Source: Asterella californica
Lineage: Eukaryota > Streptophyta > Marchantiopsida > Marchantiales > Aytoniaceae
Length of the DNA stretch: 64,000 nt
Assembly: GCA_036924285.1 (NCBI GenBank)
Contig: JAYKYS010000017.1
Coordinates: forward strand, 6,987,501 to 7,051,500
Direction: 5' to 3'
This document shows positions 10,872 through 23,902 of this stretch, piece by piece. Every line of letters begins with the position of its first letter. The first letter of the stretch is position 1. The position numbers were made by a program, and so were the translations under genes. The notes beneath the pieces are model-generated. The model was not told where the DNA came from and did not search any database. It worked only from the letters and a program-made list of their open reading frames with translations.

Positions 10872-12719
10872 CCATATGATGATGTATTCGAGGACTAGAT
10901 TGATCATCTGTCAGGCCAGCAAGGTTATAGGTAGAACTGGCTCAAATTATGTGAACTATTTTTTTATCTGCATGGCGATGGAGCATGTAGATCCTCAAGA
11001 CACCATCGATAAGATCTGATTGGTATGCATGAGCTTCAGCTGAAATAATTTGATCACTTGTTCACACCAAGGATGATCGCAACAGTGTTGCTCAATTCGG
11101 AGAAGCTAGACTTCTTCTGTTGACATCTTGAAGACCAATTTCCTTATGCAGTCTCTTCCAAAGGATGATACTAAACAATTGAAGACATTCTCATTGTTGG
11201 AGGGACGTAATGCTTTTGCAGAAATTATAGCAAAATGGGATACTGAGAGGTAAGCCACTTGGCATGTGGGCATGTAGCATGTAGAACTCTCGATGAATAT
11301 ATTAAAAATATTTTCAAGTCTTGACATCGATAGTAATTTACTCTCGACATCAAAAGTGAATCCTTAAAAGAATTGGACATTGTTTCACCTTTAGACATTG
11401 TTACTTTTACCATTGAATTCATTTATATCTTTTTATTAGTTTCATGACATCAATGCTTCTATTCGCCCACTTACTAGTACTCTTAGACTTGGACAAAGTG
11501 TTAAAATTCAGGTTAAATTTTAGGATACTGGTATATAATTATTACGTCTTATACTTGCTAGTACTACAGCTCAATAGTAACCTGAACCCATTAAACTGCA
11601 AAATTCTAGTCTGAAGTCTCTTTTAACTTACTACAGTAAGTTATTCCCTTAACGTTTGTACTATGATCTGAATATTTAATATATGTCAATGTCCTGCAGA
11701 AAGCATTACTAAGTACTTTTGTAAGCTAATAAAGGTTATCCTAATTATTATATTTAGTACTAAGTCTTCTGTTTTCTCATTATTACATTTAGAACTAACC
11801 CTTCTGTTAGCTAATAACCCTAAACATTCATAAACCCGAAAGCTCTAATCTATTAGTGTTGAAATCTATCATAGTAATATTAAATGCATTACACTACTAT
11901 TAGGTACTTTGGCTTGCTAGTAATCCATTATCCTACTAGTAGTAAAATTTGTTAATTCCAAACCTTAGTAAACCCTAAAATGTGAATTTGAAGTGTATAG
12001 GTTATTTAATTTAGTGTTAAACTTTAACTTATCGATATATTGATAATCTTAAGGATTATCAGCTCGTTAACAATCCATTACCCTACTAGTAGTAAAAATT
12101 AATCATAAACCCTAGGAAACCCTAAATCCCAAACCCTAAGTCTCTAGGCTAATATTAGTATTTGTGATAAAATAATATAGAATACATGACAGTGTGACTC
12201 CGAGATATTAGATATCTGGGAGATTATAGCTTAGGGAATCCATTTTGTCTTAATACAACTAGAAATCTAATACTTTGGAAAATCAATGTCATGAAATTAA
12301 ATATAGGTCAAATCACCAGACTGAGTACCTTGACATGGTCTGAACTAGTAACTATAATAAAGCTAAAGCATAAATTGTAATCTCCATTAAAGTTTGAGAT
12401 GATGATGGTTAAGAGTATAACATTGCCATTCAGTTTCCAGTAACTAAATGAAAAAATATGTACTGCTTGTTAATTGAACTAGCATCTTCAACTTAGTAAC
12501 CTTAAAATCAACAAATTCACTTTTCGTAAATTATGATCTTTTGTTGAACTTTCCAATAATGGTTTGTTAATTATATAAAACAGGTTTGTTAATTATACAA
12601 GACATATCAATCAAATATCTATACTGTGATGGCGAATAATATGATTTTGTATCTTTAAATTTTAAAAAAGTGGAGAAAAGTATAGTTTAGTTAATACAGT
12701 GGTGTATGCTTGCGAGAGA
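10872..12719. other. AT-rich spacer with telo-box motifs (copy A)
   Basis: The first 550 bases hold scattered open text on both strands without a family signature. From about 11430 the sequence is strongly AT-rich with repeated ctagtagta words. Telo-box motifs (AACCCTA) occur near 11815 and 11971 and as a cluster at 12106-12142. Telo-boxes occur in plant promoters and as degenerate telomeric repeats. No gene is obvious downstream on the plus strand, so a spacer is the simpler reading. Confidence 0.5.
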
Positions 12720-13422
12720 GGAAGTCACAAGGGTTCAACTTCGATCCGCGAAGTTCGAAGTGGTTACTCCGTTTTCTGGTCTCGAACCTAGCCTAGTTGT
12801 TGGCTCACTTTCCACACTAATCATCAAGATTTATCCTTTTGCGTGCCTTTAGTAGTGTCTCCTTAGTGTCTCCTCGGTGTTCCATTCTAGGTGTCGTCCT
12901 CCCTGGGTGGTAAGCCTTCTCCCACGGCCTATGAATCTCTGGGTGAGGTTGTGTGTTTTCTCTCTCGGGTAATAAAGTGCCCGGTTTCTCTCGCGTCACG
13001 AAAAGAAACATATGATGATTTTCAACAAGACTAAATTTTCTCCTGTCACTCAAAGTCATATTTCAAATCCAGTCATTCATCAAATCAATTGTCGACTGCC
13101 AAAATGCGGACATGATGCTCGGCGCTAGCCATGGCATTTCAAGCATGGCAGTGGCAACGAAAACTTCGACCATCAGCTGATTCAAGTACTTTAAAGGTAC
13201 TTGAATCAACTGCCCGGTTTTGTATCTAGTAAGTGGGCAAGTTCTTGTGGCAAGCCACCCGCAGTTTCGAAGATGCAGGTGTGCCTGCAGTATGTTGACC
13301 AAGCACAAGTGAAGAGTAGTGGTACTTGAGAAATTAATGCTACCGCTATTATTCTAATTGCATTTGGTTCTGTATACACCACTGCATAGTGCTGATAGTA
13401 AGACCCTAGAGTTAAGCTCCTG
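12720..13422. other. Gene-free stretch 3' of the TAR pseudogene (copy A)
   Basis: Less AT-rich than the flank to the left. It contains a 12-bp-arm inverted repeat at 13178-13208 (arms TGATTCAAGTAC and GTACTTGAATCA, 7-nt loop). Short minus-strand open frames show no family signature. Part of it may be 3' untranslated sequence of the TAR gene. Confidence 0.4.
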
Positions 13423-15229
<1,807 letters not shown>

Positions 15230-15239
15230 ATTATCAGTC

Positions 15240-17025
15240 GATCAGATTCTCCGCAAGCCTCGCATGGAGATGATGCAGCCGGGTTCATGACGAAGCTGTC
15301 AGTTGTCAAGGAGCCCGGACATATCATCGAGGCACGTGATTATTTCCTATGGCAGCAGAGGTTCAACGTGACTGTCTCCGTCGAACAGAGGAGAGAGGTG
15401 ACGACGTGGACCATCACCTTGGCCTTTCCGCAACAGGATCGGATTGCGGGCGGTTCTCATGGCAACATTTATGCTTTCTTGCCATCCCAGCTTAACTATG
15501 GCTTGCCGTTTTTAATCAACGCCGATTTTCTGCTGGTAAGCTCACAGGAAACGCTCAAGTTCGACAGCCCTTGGGAATACTCAGTTGCGTTCCTACAGCT
15601 TTCTGCGAAGCAATGGGATTCCTACAGGGGAAATCTGATTCAGCTCACGCAAGCTCGACTAGAAGCTCGGCGCCACTCGTTTAATTACAAGTTCTTCCCA
15701 GTGAAAGATTATCTTTTCCACTTCAAGAGTGTAAGGAATAAGATTCTGAGCGACTTCGAAGGGCAGGACTGCATTCTCGTGGCTGCGAACGTCGGCTCCA
15801 GAATCGAAGATCTTTGCAAGTCATCTGTGAGCCGACGTGTTGACGAGCGTTTCAAGAGGATACTCGAGACCGCGTTTAATGAGCAAAGTGCTTCTCCAGC
15901 TATCGGCAGCTCAAATTGGTTTCTTGTAGATCGATCTGTACAAGAAAAGTATTCGGAGGTGCTTGACCAATTGAGAGTACCTTAGATGAAAAGCTCAAAA
16001 TACTTACAAATTTTGGACGACTCGAATTGGTTGCTTACACTTACTGACAATCTGTACCTTCAGGTTCTGGCATTTGTGTCTGCTCTGCCTTCCGTACGAG
16101 CACCAACGGAGATGTGGGTCGATCTCAGACCTCAAATTAACTCTCTAAAACTGTAAAATACGAGGATTCGAGCACAGTCAGACTTATCTCCATACATGAG
16201 ATCATGAAGTCGAAGATGGCAATGAACATTTCACCTCCACAGCAAGGGAGCCACCTGAGCAATTGGATGGACAGGTTTGACCCTTGGATCCCCTATCTTT
16301 TCATGCCGCAGCAGACGGTTGTCTCCATGGAAAGAGCTGGGACTCACCATGCCGGTGTGAACTGGTTGAGAAGTAGTGCATCAGTTCGCGAAGTCGACGA
16401 CATAACTTTTGCCTCGGAGCTCGTTAGAATATGCACCTCAGACCAAAACTCCAAGAAGCCTGTAATTGCAGCCGACTTCCTCCTCCTCGTTTGGAGGTTT
16501 GTGTACACATCCATTCAGGAAGGAAAGCTGAGAGAGTTTCGTCCAGAAACATGGAATCGCGACTTTGCTGTGGTCAATGAGAGCGGTCATGTCCGGTGGG
16601 TCAAGGTGAAGGGGAATTTGCAATCGACAGAGCCCCTGGTACCGGTGTTATTACCCCGTAGCTGCAGCAAGTGGCCATTGTTACTGACACACAAGAAATG
16701 GTCCGAGCACCCTGAGCTCATCATCAGACTGTCTGATGATTACTTGAATCTTTACGATAATTTCCAACGTGAGGCCTACAAGAGAGAGTCATGCAGAGTC
16801 TTCCTCCAAGACACTTTCGGCGCTACCGATCTGCTAGATCTTCCATTATCCAACATTTCATTTCCGGAGCTGACAAGACTAAGCTCGGAACAGAGCCGAC
16901 TATTGCTTCAATGGTTGAACAGATTACGGGAATGCATTCCAATCTCTTCCAGATTCTGGAACAGCTTGGAAACTACGACATGGCTGCACACTGAACAACA
17001 TGGGCTTCAATGTCCAAAGATGTGA
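15240..17025 (+). pseudogene. NO VEIN/sacsin-like gene fragment (copy A)
   Basis: A plus-strand frame is open from about 15240 to 15976. It contains WTITLAFPQQDR, IYAFLPSQLNYGLPFLINADFLL in overlapping parts and SSQETLKFDSPWEYS. This resembles the region after the GHKL ATPase fold in plant NO VEIN and sacsin-type proteins. A likely intron (15977-16063, GT-AG) keeps the phase into a 30-codon exon that ends at TAA 16154. A 273-codon frame (16204-17025) continues in another frame. The start of the gene and the ATPase motifs themselves are absent, and the fragment begins where the TAR fragment ends. It codes Val at 15585 where copy B codes Ala. Probably a captured or rearranged piece of a much longer gene. 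Confidence 0.6.
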
Positions 17026-17060
17026 CCAGAGATCTAGTATCAGATTACAGAGAATGATGT

Positions 17061-18113
17061 TTACAAAAGCTTTTTGAGAAGTTTAATGTTCTGTCTTTCT
17101 ATCTGTAATCTTTGATCTATCATTCTTACTTTTCTAATGAAAGTAAGATATTTCTCATCTAACGCCCATCTCACAATCATTTCAAGTTTTTTTTCTAGAT
17201 TATGCTTGGCATGACCCACGAAGACCTTTTTACTCGTATTGCGTTTGTTCTGACGAGCAATAAAACTGTTTACATTCATGGAGAGTTGATCAATTGTTTT
17301 CACATCCACAAGAACCAACGCTACAATTTTCAATGCATCTGAAGAAAGTTTGTCCACGATGTTTTGCAAGACAAAACAAGAAGTGAGATTGTGCTTAGAT
17401 AACTGAATGATGTTTACACACAACTGGTCATGCTTATTCATCATCACTATCATGACTAACGACATACCTCGAGAAGCTCAAGCTCAAATACAGTGTCACA
17501 CTGTAAGTTAATGCGATTGGTAATCTGCAGATTTTCCCAAAATACAATAAGTACTGGAACTTTAAAAAGAATTCATAATAAATAAGCAGAGTATTAACTA
17601 GTACCCTTTGCTTTGCTTGTAACAGCTTGTGTCCGAACAGACAAGACAACAAGTCAGATGAACAACAGTACAAGACCATGAACTTGCTAGAATCTTGCCA
17701 ACTAATTAAAATACAGTAGTAACAGAATAACTATGATACAATCGTAAACAATGGTTTACTTCTTTTTGGTCGACTCATGATGTCCAACTCATTATCTGCG
17801 CTCCTCAGTGAAACTTCAGAAGTTGGATCGATTGGTAAGTTAACTTCCAAATTTACAGTGGGAGACGTATTCTCACTGCAATCTTTCCTCTCTTGATCAT
17901 ATGTATCAGGAGCAAAGTTTTCACTTCCAATCTTTTTCCTTCTATGAAGGAAGACGTTAACCTCCCCATGGTCAAAAAATCTCTTTATTGTCACTGGTAG
18001 GAAGTTCCATATGAAGCTTTCTACTCCCTTCTGCGTGTAAGATTTTCTCTGTACATTCTGTTCTAAACGATGACTTCTGAACACCCTTATTACTGCACAT
18101 GTTTGCTTCCCGC
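17061..18113 (-). CDS. Unidentified minus-strand frames (copy A)
   Basis: Two long minus-strand frames are open: 18113-17731 (about 127 codons, Lys/Arg-rich, with ESFIWNFLPVTIKRFFDHGE) and 17465-17061 (134 codons, Lys-rich, ending RQNIKLLKKLL). Between them are possible splice sites but I cannot join them with certainty. No known domain is visible. The pair may be exons of one small gene or chance open frames. It lies between a gene fragment and a hairpin array. Confidence 0.3.
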
Positions 18114-18292
18114 AGACAATAATACAAGTTAAACGACACCACAGTCAAATTATTTAGTTGAACAGCACCCGGTAAAGTTAACTAACTCGGGCGTCAGTAT
18201 TCCAGTGGCGTAACATCTCGATGGTTTCCCTCGTCCAACCGATTTATTAATGTTGCGGAGGAGTCCCCGGTATTCCATTCCGATGACTCAGA

Positions 18293-18600
18293 AGAATAAC
18301 AACATATTGTAATTTAAAACATCCGGTTTTTCGCACAGCGTTCTCACACGCGTGAGATTCGCACGTGCAAATAGAAAATAACAACCTCCTGTTATTTAAA
18401 TCTATTTTCTGATAAGGTTGTTTTTGCAGAAGAGCCCCCAATGTTAAACACGTGTGAAAATGTAAATAACATCCTGTTGTTATTTATTTCTGATAAGGGA
18501 AAAGAGCCCCGGGTGTTCACACGTGTGTACTGTAAATAACAGAATGTTGTTATTACATTTATTAGGTCTTTTAATAACAAGATGTTGTTATTTTCGCTTA
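18293..18600. repeat. Array of AT hairpins and CACGTG palindromes (copy A)
   Basis: Motifs of the form AATAACA-N3/4-TGTT(G)TTATT recur at least four times (near 18383, 18464, 18535 and 18578). They alternate with CACGTG or ACGCGT palindromes (near 18348, 18450 and 18507) and with ctgataag-gagccccg blocks. The repeat unit is about 70-95 bases and is imperfect. Two of the ten A/B differences (18450, 18455) fall in one palindrome, which is ACACGTGT in copy A and has an ACGCGT core in B. It may be a minisatellite or the upstream region of a transcription unit starting near 18650. Confidence 0.75.
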
Positions 18601-19890
18601 GCACGTTGTTCTGGATCGGAATTTGCCTTCACCTAATCGAAGACGAAGTTCGATAAATACGGGAGTCCTTTCCCCACGGTCCTGAAGCCACTCGTCCTTC
18701 ACACATCCTCAGTCTCGGGAAGCCTCACCTGCTCTGCAGTGTACACTGTAGAACGCAGTTCAGCCCCCGATTTGCCGGTGCCCCCTTGTTTCAACTATGA
18801 CTGCAGTAGCTACTGGGACTCCTGCCGGTAAGGGACTGAGACCTAAGAAGACTGCCGCTTTCCTGTTTTGTCCTTGTTCAACTGATACTAGCTGTTGATG
18901 ATGAGGATTTAAGGTTGCAGTGTAGACGCGTTCAATACCTCGGACTTAAATACGTGTCTTTCAGGAAAACTGAAGGAACCCTCTCTTCTCATTGTGAAGA
19001 TTGGAGCGAGTGAATCGAGTACGCGAGCTTCTCATTGGCAAGACTGTAGTCCAGTGAAGCGAATACACTAAAGGAACCGTCTCTTCTCATTGTGAAGCGA
19101 GTACGCGAGCTTCTCATTGGCAAGACTGTAGTGGTTCATTCAGACGAGGTTCGAAGATTTATCAGGTGAGTCGCTGCATCCAAATATCCATGCATTTCGC
19201 TAGCAGCACCATCGCGTACCCAGAACATTGTACGTTGAGTAACTACCCGACCATCACGCGGTTATGAGAGCGTGGTGTTTCCAGGGGGTGATGAGGTTCT
19301 GGTCTCGGTGTCCTGTATGGTGGGACGTGTGTGTCTGGGAGGACTGATCTTATGATGTCTGTACGTGTAACTGAATCTGACGGGTACTTCTACACTCAGC
19401 TGGCACATGCGGGTGAGGATCGATAGAGTGAATCAATGATAGACGTATCGGCGTAGGATAGTATTGGGTGATTGCTTGTTTTTCTCTCAAACTAGCAATC
19501 ACTTTGCGCTTTCTGATTGAGGCTTAGGTAGATCGTGTACGTCTTCAGTTTTCGGCATCTCACAATGGGACCGGACCATCCTTTAGTGCTCCTCGAAGGT
19601 AAGTGATGTCATGACGGATTAGTTCTCGTGATCCTCGTGACTCATGATTTCTGATGGCTGTTGCTTGAGGTACCGGTTGCTCATCTTCTTACATACGCAC
19701 CATGTTTCCTGTTCAAAGTTCAGTTATCGAAGTAATGTGTACTTACTAACACAACTAGAGTTAACCAAGTAGTGTGTACTTAGTAACACTACTAGAGGAG
19801 ACGAGAGACGTATCTAAACCTCTGATACTCTGTATTAATTTCTCATTACTGTTTCTGGTCCCGCGTGGGTGTTGGTGTGGAAAGCCTTCG
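18601..19890. other. Promoter-like and repeated sequence without a clear gene (copy A)
   Basis: A TATA-like gataaatac lies near 18650 and a short ATG frame (33 codons) starts at 18797. Another ATG at 19564 is followed by a good donor GTAAGT at 19599. These could be leader exons of a lost gene or of the LTR of an unrecognised element. There is a partial tandem repeat at 18968-19138. A further 37-bp repeat lies at about 19729-19796. No protein family is visible. Confidence 0.35.
18968..19138. repeat. Imperfect tandem repeat, two units (copy A)
   Basis: The words gaaggaacc(c/g)tctcttctcattgtgaag and gagtacgcgagcttctcattggcaagactgtagt occur twice. The first unit carries an extra 17-18 bases. The two units differ at few positions. 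Position 19070 is a in this copy and g in copy B. Confidence 0.85.
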
Positions 19891-19899
19891 CAATGATGT

Positions 19900-20480
19900 G
19901 AAATCTGTGCTAGTGGATACAGTACTGCGAGGTACTTGATGTCATAAGCGCTGACTTCATAGCAGCTGGGCTCCAGTCGCTGTGACTTGCCTTGACGAGA
20001 GCAGTGATTCCACTGACATGTGGCAAGCCAAGGACATCCCTGAACTGAAAGAGAACTTTGACGTCTGTACAGTAAGGCTCTCCGTCGTGAGGGCTTCAAT
20101 CGCAGCAGTCACAGTCTCATGCCGCCAACATATCTACTCCCGGTTGACCCCAGAGGTTCGACAGCTGTTATTGGATTCATACATTCTCCATGTTATTGTG
20201 CTCTCGATATGACAGTGGTCCACTTCCCTCAGCTATGAGTACAGTAGTATTCCTGAAAACAAAAAATATTTCTGCCCGCTGGAGCTGGCCGAAACCTGTT
20301 CAGAACTCCCAAGCAGCTCCCAAGTCATTCTCGAACTTGAGCATGTGCAAGCCAGCTCGAGCTGCAGCAGCAGCATTGGAGTTTATGAGCTCGCACTACC
20401 TGTCCCTGGTCCAACAAAACCGTCCTTGTCGAAGCCCAGCACTTATGTATCGACTGCTTAGCAATCACGCGGATTGAAAG
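19900..20480 (-). pseudogene. Subtilase (S8) gene fragment (copy A)
   Basis: Minus-strand text reads PGVDMLAA then TGA (20119-20117) where plant subtilases usually have Trp. It continues to SGMSLAC with the catalytic Ser codon at 20034-20032. A one-base frameshift at about 20020 leads into [17 protein letters not shown] and [13 protein letters not shown]. This is the Ser-nucleophile region of secreted plant subtilases. Upstream text (about 20480-20300) with NAAAAARAGLHMLKFEND resembles the protease-associated insert. Asp and His catalytic parts, signal peptide and C-terminal domain are absent. A short, dead fragment. Confidence 0.8.
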
Positions 20481-21075
20481 ACCTCAGTACTCCCCACGCG
20501 CCCTTCCTCCTACTATTGCCATCCTCGTAAATTGCAACGTTTCTATGGTCACAAGACATGACAGAAGGCACTGTCCGGATTCCTTTGAGTACAATCTTCC
20601 TTATCGTGAAGGAAAAGAAAAGTTGGTCTTCTCAGGTTCTTCAGATTCGCCCTTTTATATAAGTTCGCAGTTTTTGGACGCCGCCCGGCCCATTCTGACC
20701 CACTAGCTAGTATGCACCTACTAATGAAATCTGCAGCCTATATCCCTTGATCTTGGCGCACGGCCTCACAGAAAGTTTGAATTCCCGATCGAGCTAGCAG
20801 CGATACCTGATAGTGATTTGTGATAGCAAGTTGCAGCGCTTCTGCATAGAGCATGTACTTTAGAGTGCCACAATAGAAGATATAGAGCTCTGACAACAAA
20901 TTTTTCACCATCGTGTGACAGCATGTTCGGGAACGCTCTTCCATTAGAATGGATAGGTCTCAGGTTATATTTTCAATTTTCTACTCTGTTTAGAAATTTT
21001 GCCTATGGGTTGATCATCTCTGGACCTACCACCACGCTGATTTGGGTTATACTTCTTTGGACCATCCAGACCGCC
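20481..21075. other. Spacer, no recognised gene (copy A)
   Basis: A minus-strand open frame (20944-20738) shows no family. Position 20604 differs between the copies. The right end leads into the triple repeat in front of the oxygenase gene. Confidence 0.4.
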
Positions 21076-21257
21076 CCCTTTGCAAGGGAGACCATATATC
21101 CTTATACCTTCCGCTACCCTAACCCTCGACTCGGATCCCTTTGCAAGGGAGATTTTATATCCTTATACCCTCCGCTATCCTAACCCCCGACCCGGATCAG
21201 CAAGGGTTTAGGCCCCTTTGCGAGGGAGAGTATATATCCTTAAACTCTCCCCTCAGA
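21076..21257 (+). promoter_or_regulatory. Triple promoter-like repeat upstream of the oxygenase gene (copy A)
   Basis: Three units begin with CCCTTTGC(A/G)AGGGAGA at 21076, 21137 and 21214. Each is followed by a TATA-like AT-rich word (atatatccttat, ttatatccttat, tatatatcctta). Units 1 and 2 also share ccgctaccctaaccc(t/c)cgac. The near-palindromic CCCTTTGCAAGGG could bind a dimeric factor. The last TATA-like word lies about 360 bases before a spliced leader donor, so this is the likely promoter. Inference from position and motif only. Confidence 0.5.
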
Positions 21258-21597
21258 TCTTTGATGGAGATGGTATAAATTTCCGAAGAAGTTCTCCCTT
21301 GTTTATTGCAAAGTGGCCCGTGCCTTCGAGAAGTAAATGGAGCGCTTCTACACGAAGCCTGTTACCTGACTTTATCAAAATAATAATCAAATCGGCTATT
21401 CTAATCTCACTGCTGTCTCTAGGAACTGATGCGTAGATTGATTGCTGATTGATTTCATCTAAGTTATGTTAATCTCTCTTGTTGTTTTTGTTTATTGCAT
21501 GTACGTTTCTTCAGTGTTTTATGTTAATTTCGAAGTTGGAGTATCGAAGCTGATATCACGGAGATTGTATCAGTCTCCGAATCACAGAAACTTTGAG

Positions 21598-22126
21598 GTA
21601 ACTTTTATCAACCCTCGTTGATTTTTGCTGCATTATAGCGTATGTTTATTTAGATGATTTTATTTTATATTTGTTTTAGATTTTATGTAATTGGTATGTT
21701 TATTTAGATGATTTTATTTTATATTTGTTTTAGATTTTATGTAATTTTAGAAAAAAAACATACAAAGTATATTTTTTATTTATTAAATATTCCTGTGGAA
21801 AAGAAATGTTTATATAAATGTTTACATTCTAAGGTATGACTTTACCCGGTCTGCAACGTGAATGTCATCGATAATAAACATATATATTCTTCAATAAGTA
21901 TTTAATAAATAAAGTTAAAACATGTTTATCCACATCTTTACATTCTAAGGTAAGACCTTACTTGGTCTACAGCGTGAATGTTATCGATTGTAAACATATA
22001 AATTAAAGTAAATATTCAAGAAATTAAATAATAAAATAAAACCAGTTTTTTAGTTTCTTGAATATTAATAATATCAAGGTACATTGGTTTTTAATATATT
22101 ATTATCATTTCTTTTTGTATATGCAG
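21598..22126 (+). other. Leader intron of the oxygenase gene, with internal repeats (copy A)
   Basis: The donor GAG|GTAACT at 21598 and acceptor tatatgcag|A at 22126 frame a 529-base AT-rich intron that ends 10 bases before the ATG. It contains a 54-bp perfect-looking tandem repeat (about 21640-21746). It also holds a diverged ~85-bp duplication (about 21804-21888 and 21917-22001), each part with acattctaaggta and cgtgaatg-tatcgat. Such 5' introns are common in plants and can raise expression. The splice sites are predicted by eye. Confidence 0.5.
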
Positions 22127-22136
22127 ATCTTTGAAA

Positions 22137-23492
22137 ATGGAGAAGGATAATGTCGAAGATGTTCTTTTCTTTTATGACGTGTTCAATATGCTCATTTTAA
22201 TGAAAGGAAAATTTTTAGAAATTTTTCTGACTTGGGTTCTCGGAGAAATATATTTCTTCGACATAGTTACAAGAATGTTACTATGTGGTAGAGTGATAAG
22301 ATCACGAGAAAGTTTTATGAGAGGATACGATATATTAGTTGAAACAACGGGAGCTGGAGATCATTGGACACATTTTCTTACGAAAAGTTGGTGGAATAGG
22401 ATTTGTCTATGTATCGATTCACGGTTGAATATTAATATTCTTCTGAAAATGATACAAAAAAAATTAGACAGTTTCGGAAAGATCCTTCAGAATTTTTAGA
22501 GTATCATCTTTCTTCATATGATAGAAAACGGGTAGAGAAAAAATATTTTGAATATTCTGATCAACAATTTTCAGAATGTTTTTACTATCATGAGAGTACA
22601 GATATTAGTGAACTTATTTATCGACGACGAATAGAAACTATCAAAGGAGAATTAGCTCAAATAGATAAACCTCTTTGGTGCATAGTACCTTCTTCTTTTT
22701 ACACTGTTGTTTCAAAACAACAAATAGAACTTATTTATACATCTGAAGGTCAGATTGTTGCAGGAAGAAAGAAGATGAAATTTGGAGGGGTCCTTATGTT
22801 ATATTTACAACAACATATCGAAGCCATCTATGATATGAAGTACACATTGAGAATAGGAGATGCACGAGTGTCACTGAAGGAAACGATGCGCGCTGTAGGG
22901 CCATTGCATAATTGGCATGAGCGGCGAGGTCCAAATTCAGTGACATTTTCAAAATAGTTGTAAGTATAAAAAATTTATTAATATCGTAGAGGGATTTGAT
23001 AGTTTTTTAGAGAAGTATTATCATCGTGTTTTACTTGAAACTCTTTTAGTTGGTACTTGTGAAGATTTTCCTTTTGTCATGGAAGATTTTTTCAGGATAC
23101 ATCTTCCATATTTTAATACGGAGGAATCTGTATTAATTTCTAGAGATACTGAGAAGAAGTTTTTATTTTCTGATATACCAGTTTATCCTTTATTTATTAC
23201 GAAAAATTATTGTAATATTCTTCACACAGATCAAGATGATACCAAATACACAGTTGTATTAGTTTCAAATCCATCGAATAACACAAATGATGGTAGTTTT
23301 TTGTTACCAAATTTAGGTGTTCAGATACCTTTAGGAGACGGCGATTTATTCTTTTTTAGAGGAGATATACCTCATTGTACTACTTATAGAACTGAAAGCA
23401 ATACTGAAGATGTATATGCTGCCGGATGTACGATAAATAGTACATTGGGAAAAGTTTTTCAAAACATAAATAAATTATTTTTCAATCCATGA
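22137..23492 (+). pseudogene. TET-like 2-oxoglutarate/Fe(II) oxygenase, frame-disrupted (copy A)
   Basis: From ATG 22137 the coding text runs in three successive frames, about 450 codons in total. Frame 1 runs to an A8 run at 22454-22461, frame 2 to TAG 22955, frame 3 from about 22956 to the stop at 23490-23492. The last part carries the double-stranded beta-helix signature. ILHTDQDD has the metal ligands His (23223-23225) and Asp (23229-23231). PNLGVQIPLGDGDLFFFRG follows, then DIPHCTTYRT with the distal His (23373-23375) and an Arg five residues on, which could bind 2-oxoglutarate. This HxD...H layout with a GDG turn resembles the TET/JBP-like oxygenases that hydroxylate modified bases, often found with transposons in fungi and algae. 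The resemblance is to the fold and layout; the substrate is unknown. It is very AT-rich compared with TAR and NO VEIN pieces. Frame breaks at homopolymers could be assembly errors. Confidence 0.6.
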
Positions 23493-23902
23493 TTATGATT
23501 TATTTTTTTCACTAGTGTTGAGTATAAAAAAAAGACATTTCTTTATTCCAAGAAATCTCGATTATTATCATCTTTACATTTCTCTTTATTACTAAGAGCT
23601 TTTTTGATCTTACATTTGTTTTGAAACCTTTTATAAAATTATAAAAATAATACACATTTTTTCTTCTTAGTTGTTTGAATCTTTTTGGATGGGTTACCTA
23701 GAACACTTCTAGTCATACTCTATCCTTAAACAGCACATTATTTCTATTAGTTATCTTTAGTCGTGCCAACTTCTTGTAGAATACTGCTTCTGTCTTTGCA
23801 AGGACTAAGCATAAACGAGAAGAGATTCATTGATGGATATGATGCAAATGAAACACATGTTACAGTAATCTTCTACGAGATTTTCCACTAATGAATAACC
23901 GC
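23493..23902. other. 3' flank of the oxygenase gene (copy A)
   Basis: AT-rich sequence with several AATAAA-like words, probably the 3' untranslated region and spacer. No gene seen. Confidence 0.5.

Noticed and set aside
12106..12142. Telomeric repeat tract
   Set aside because: Only scattered AACCCTA words are present, unlike the continuous tract at 39381-39452. Recorded as telo-box motifs instead.
12780..12800. tRNA-like B box (ggttcgagacc on the minus strand) as sign of a SINE
   Set aside because: No convincing A box at the right distance and no A-rich tail or target-site duplication.
22960..23050. An intron with donor GTAAGTAT at 22960 to join the oxygenase frames
   Set aside because: An in-frame TAG at 22955 precedes the donor and the protein text continues through the supposed intron, so a frameshift fits better.
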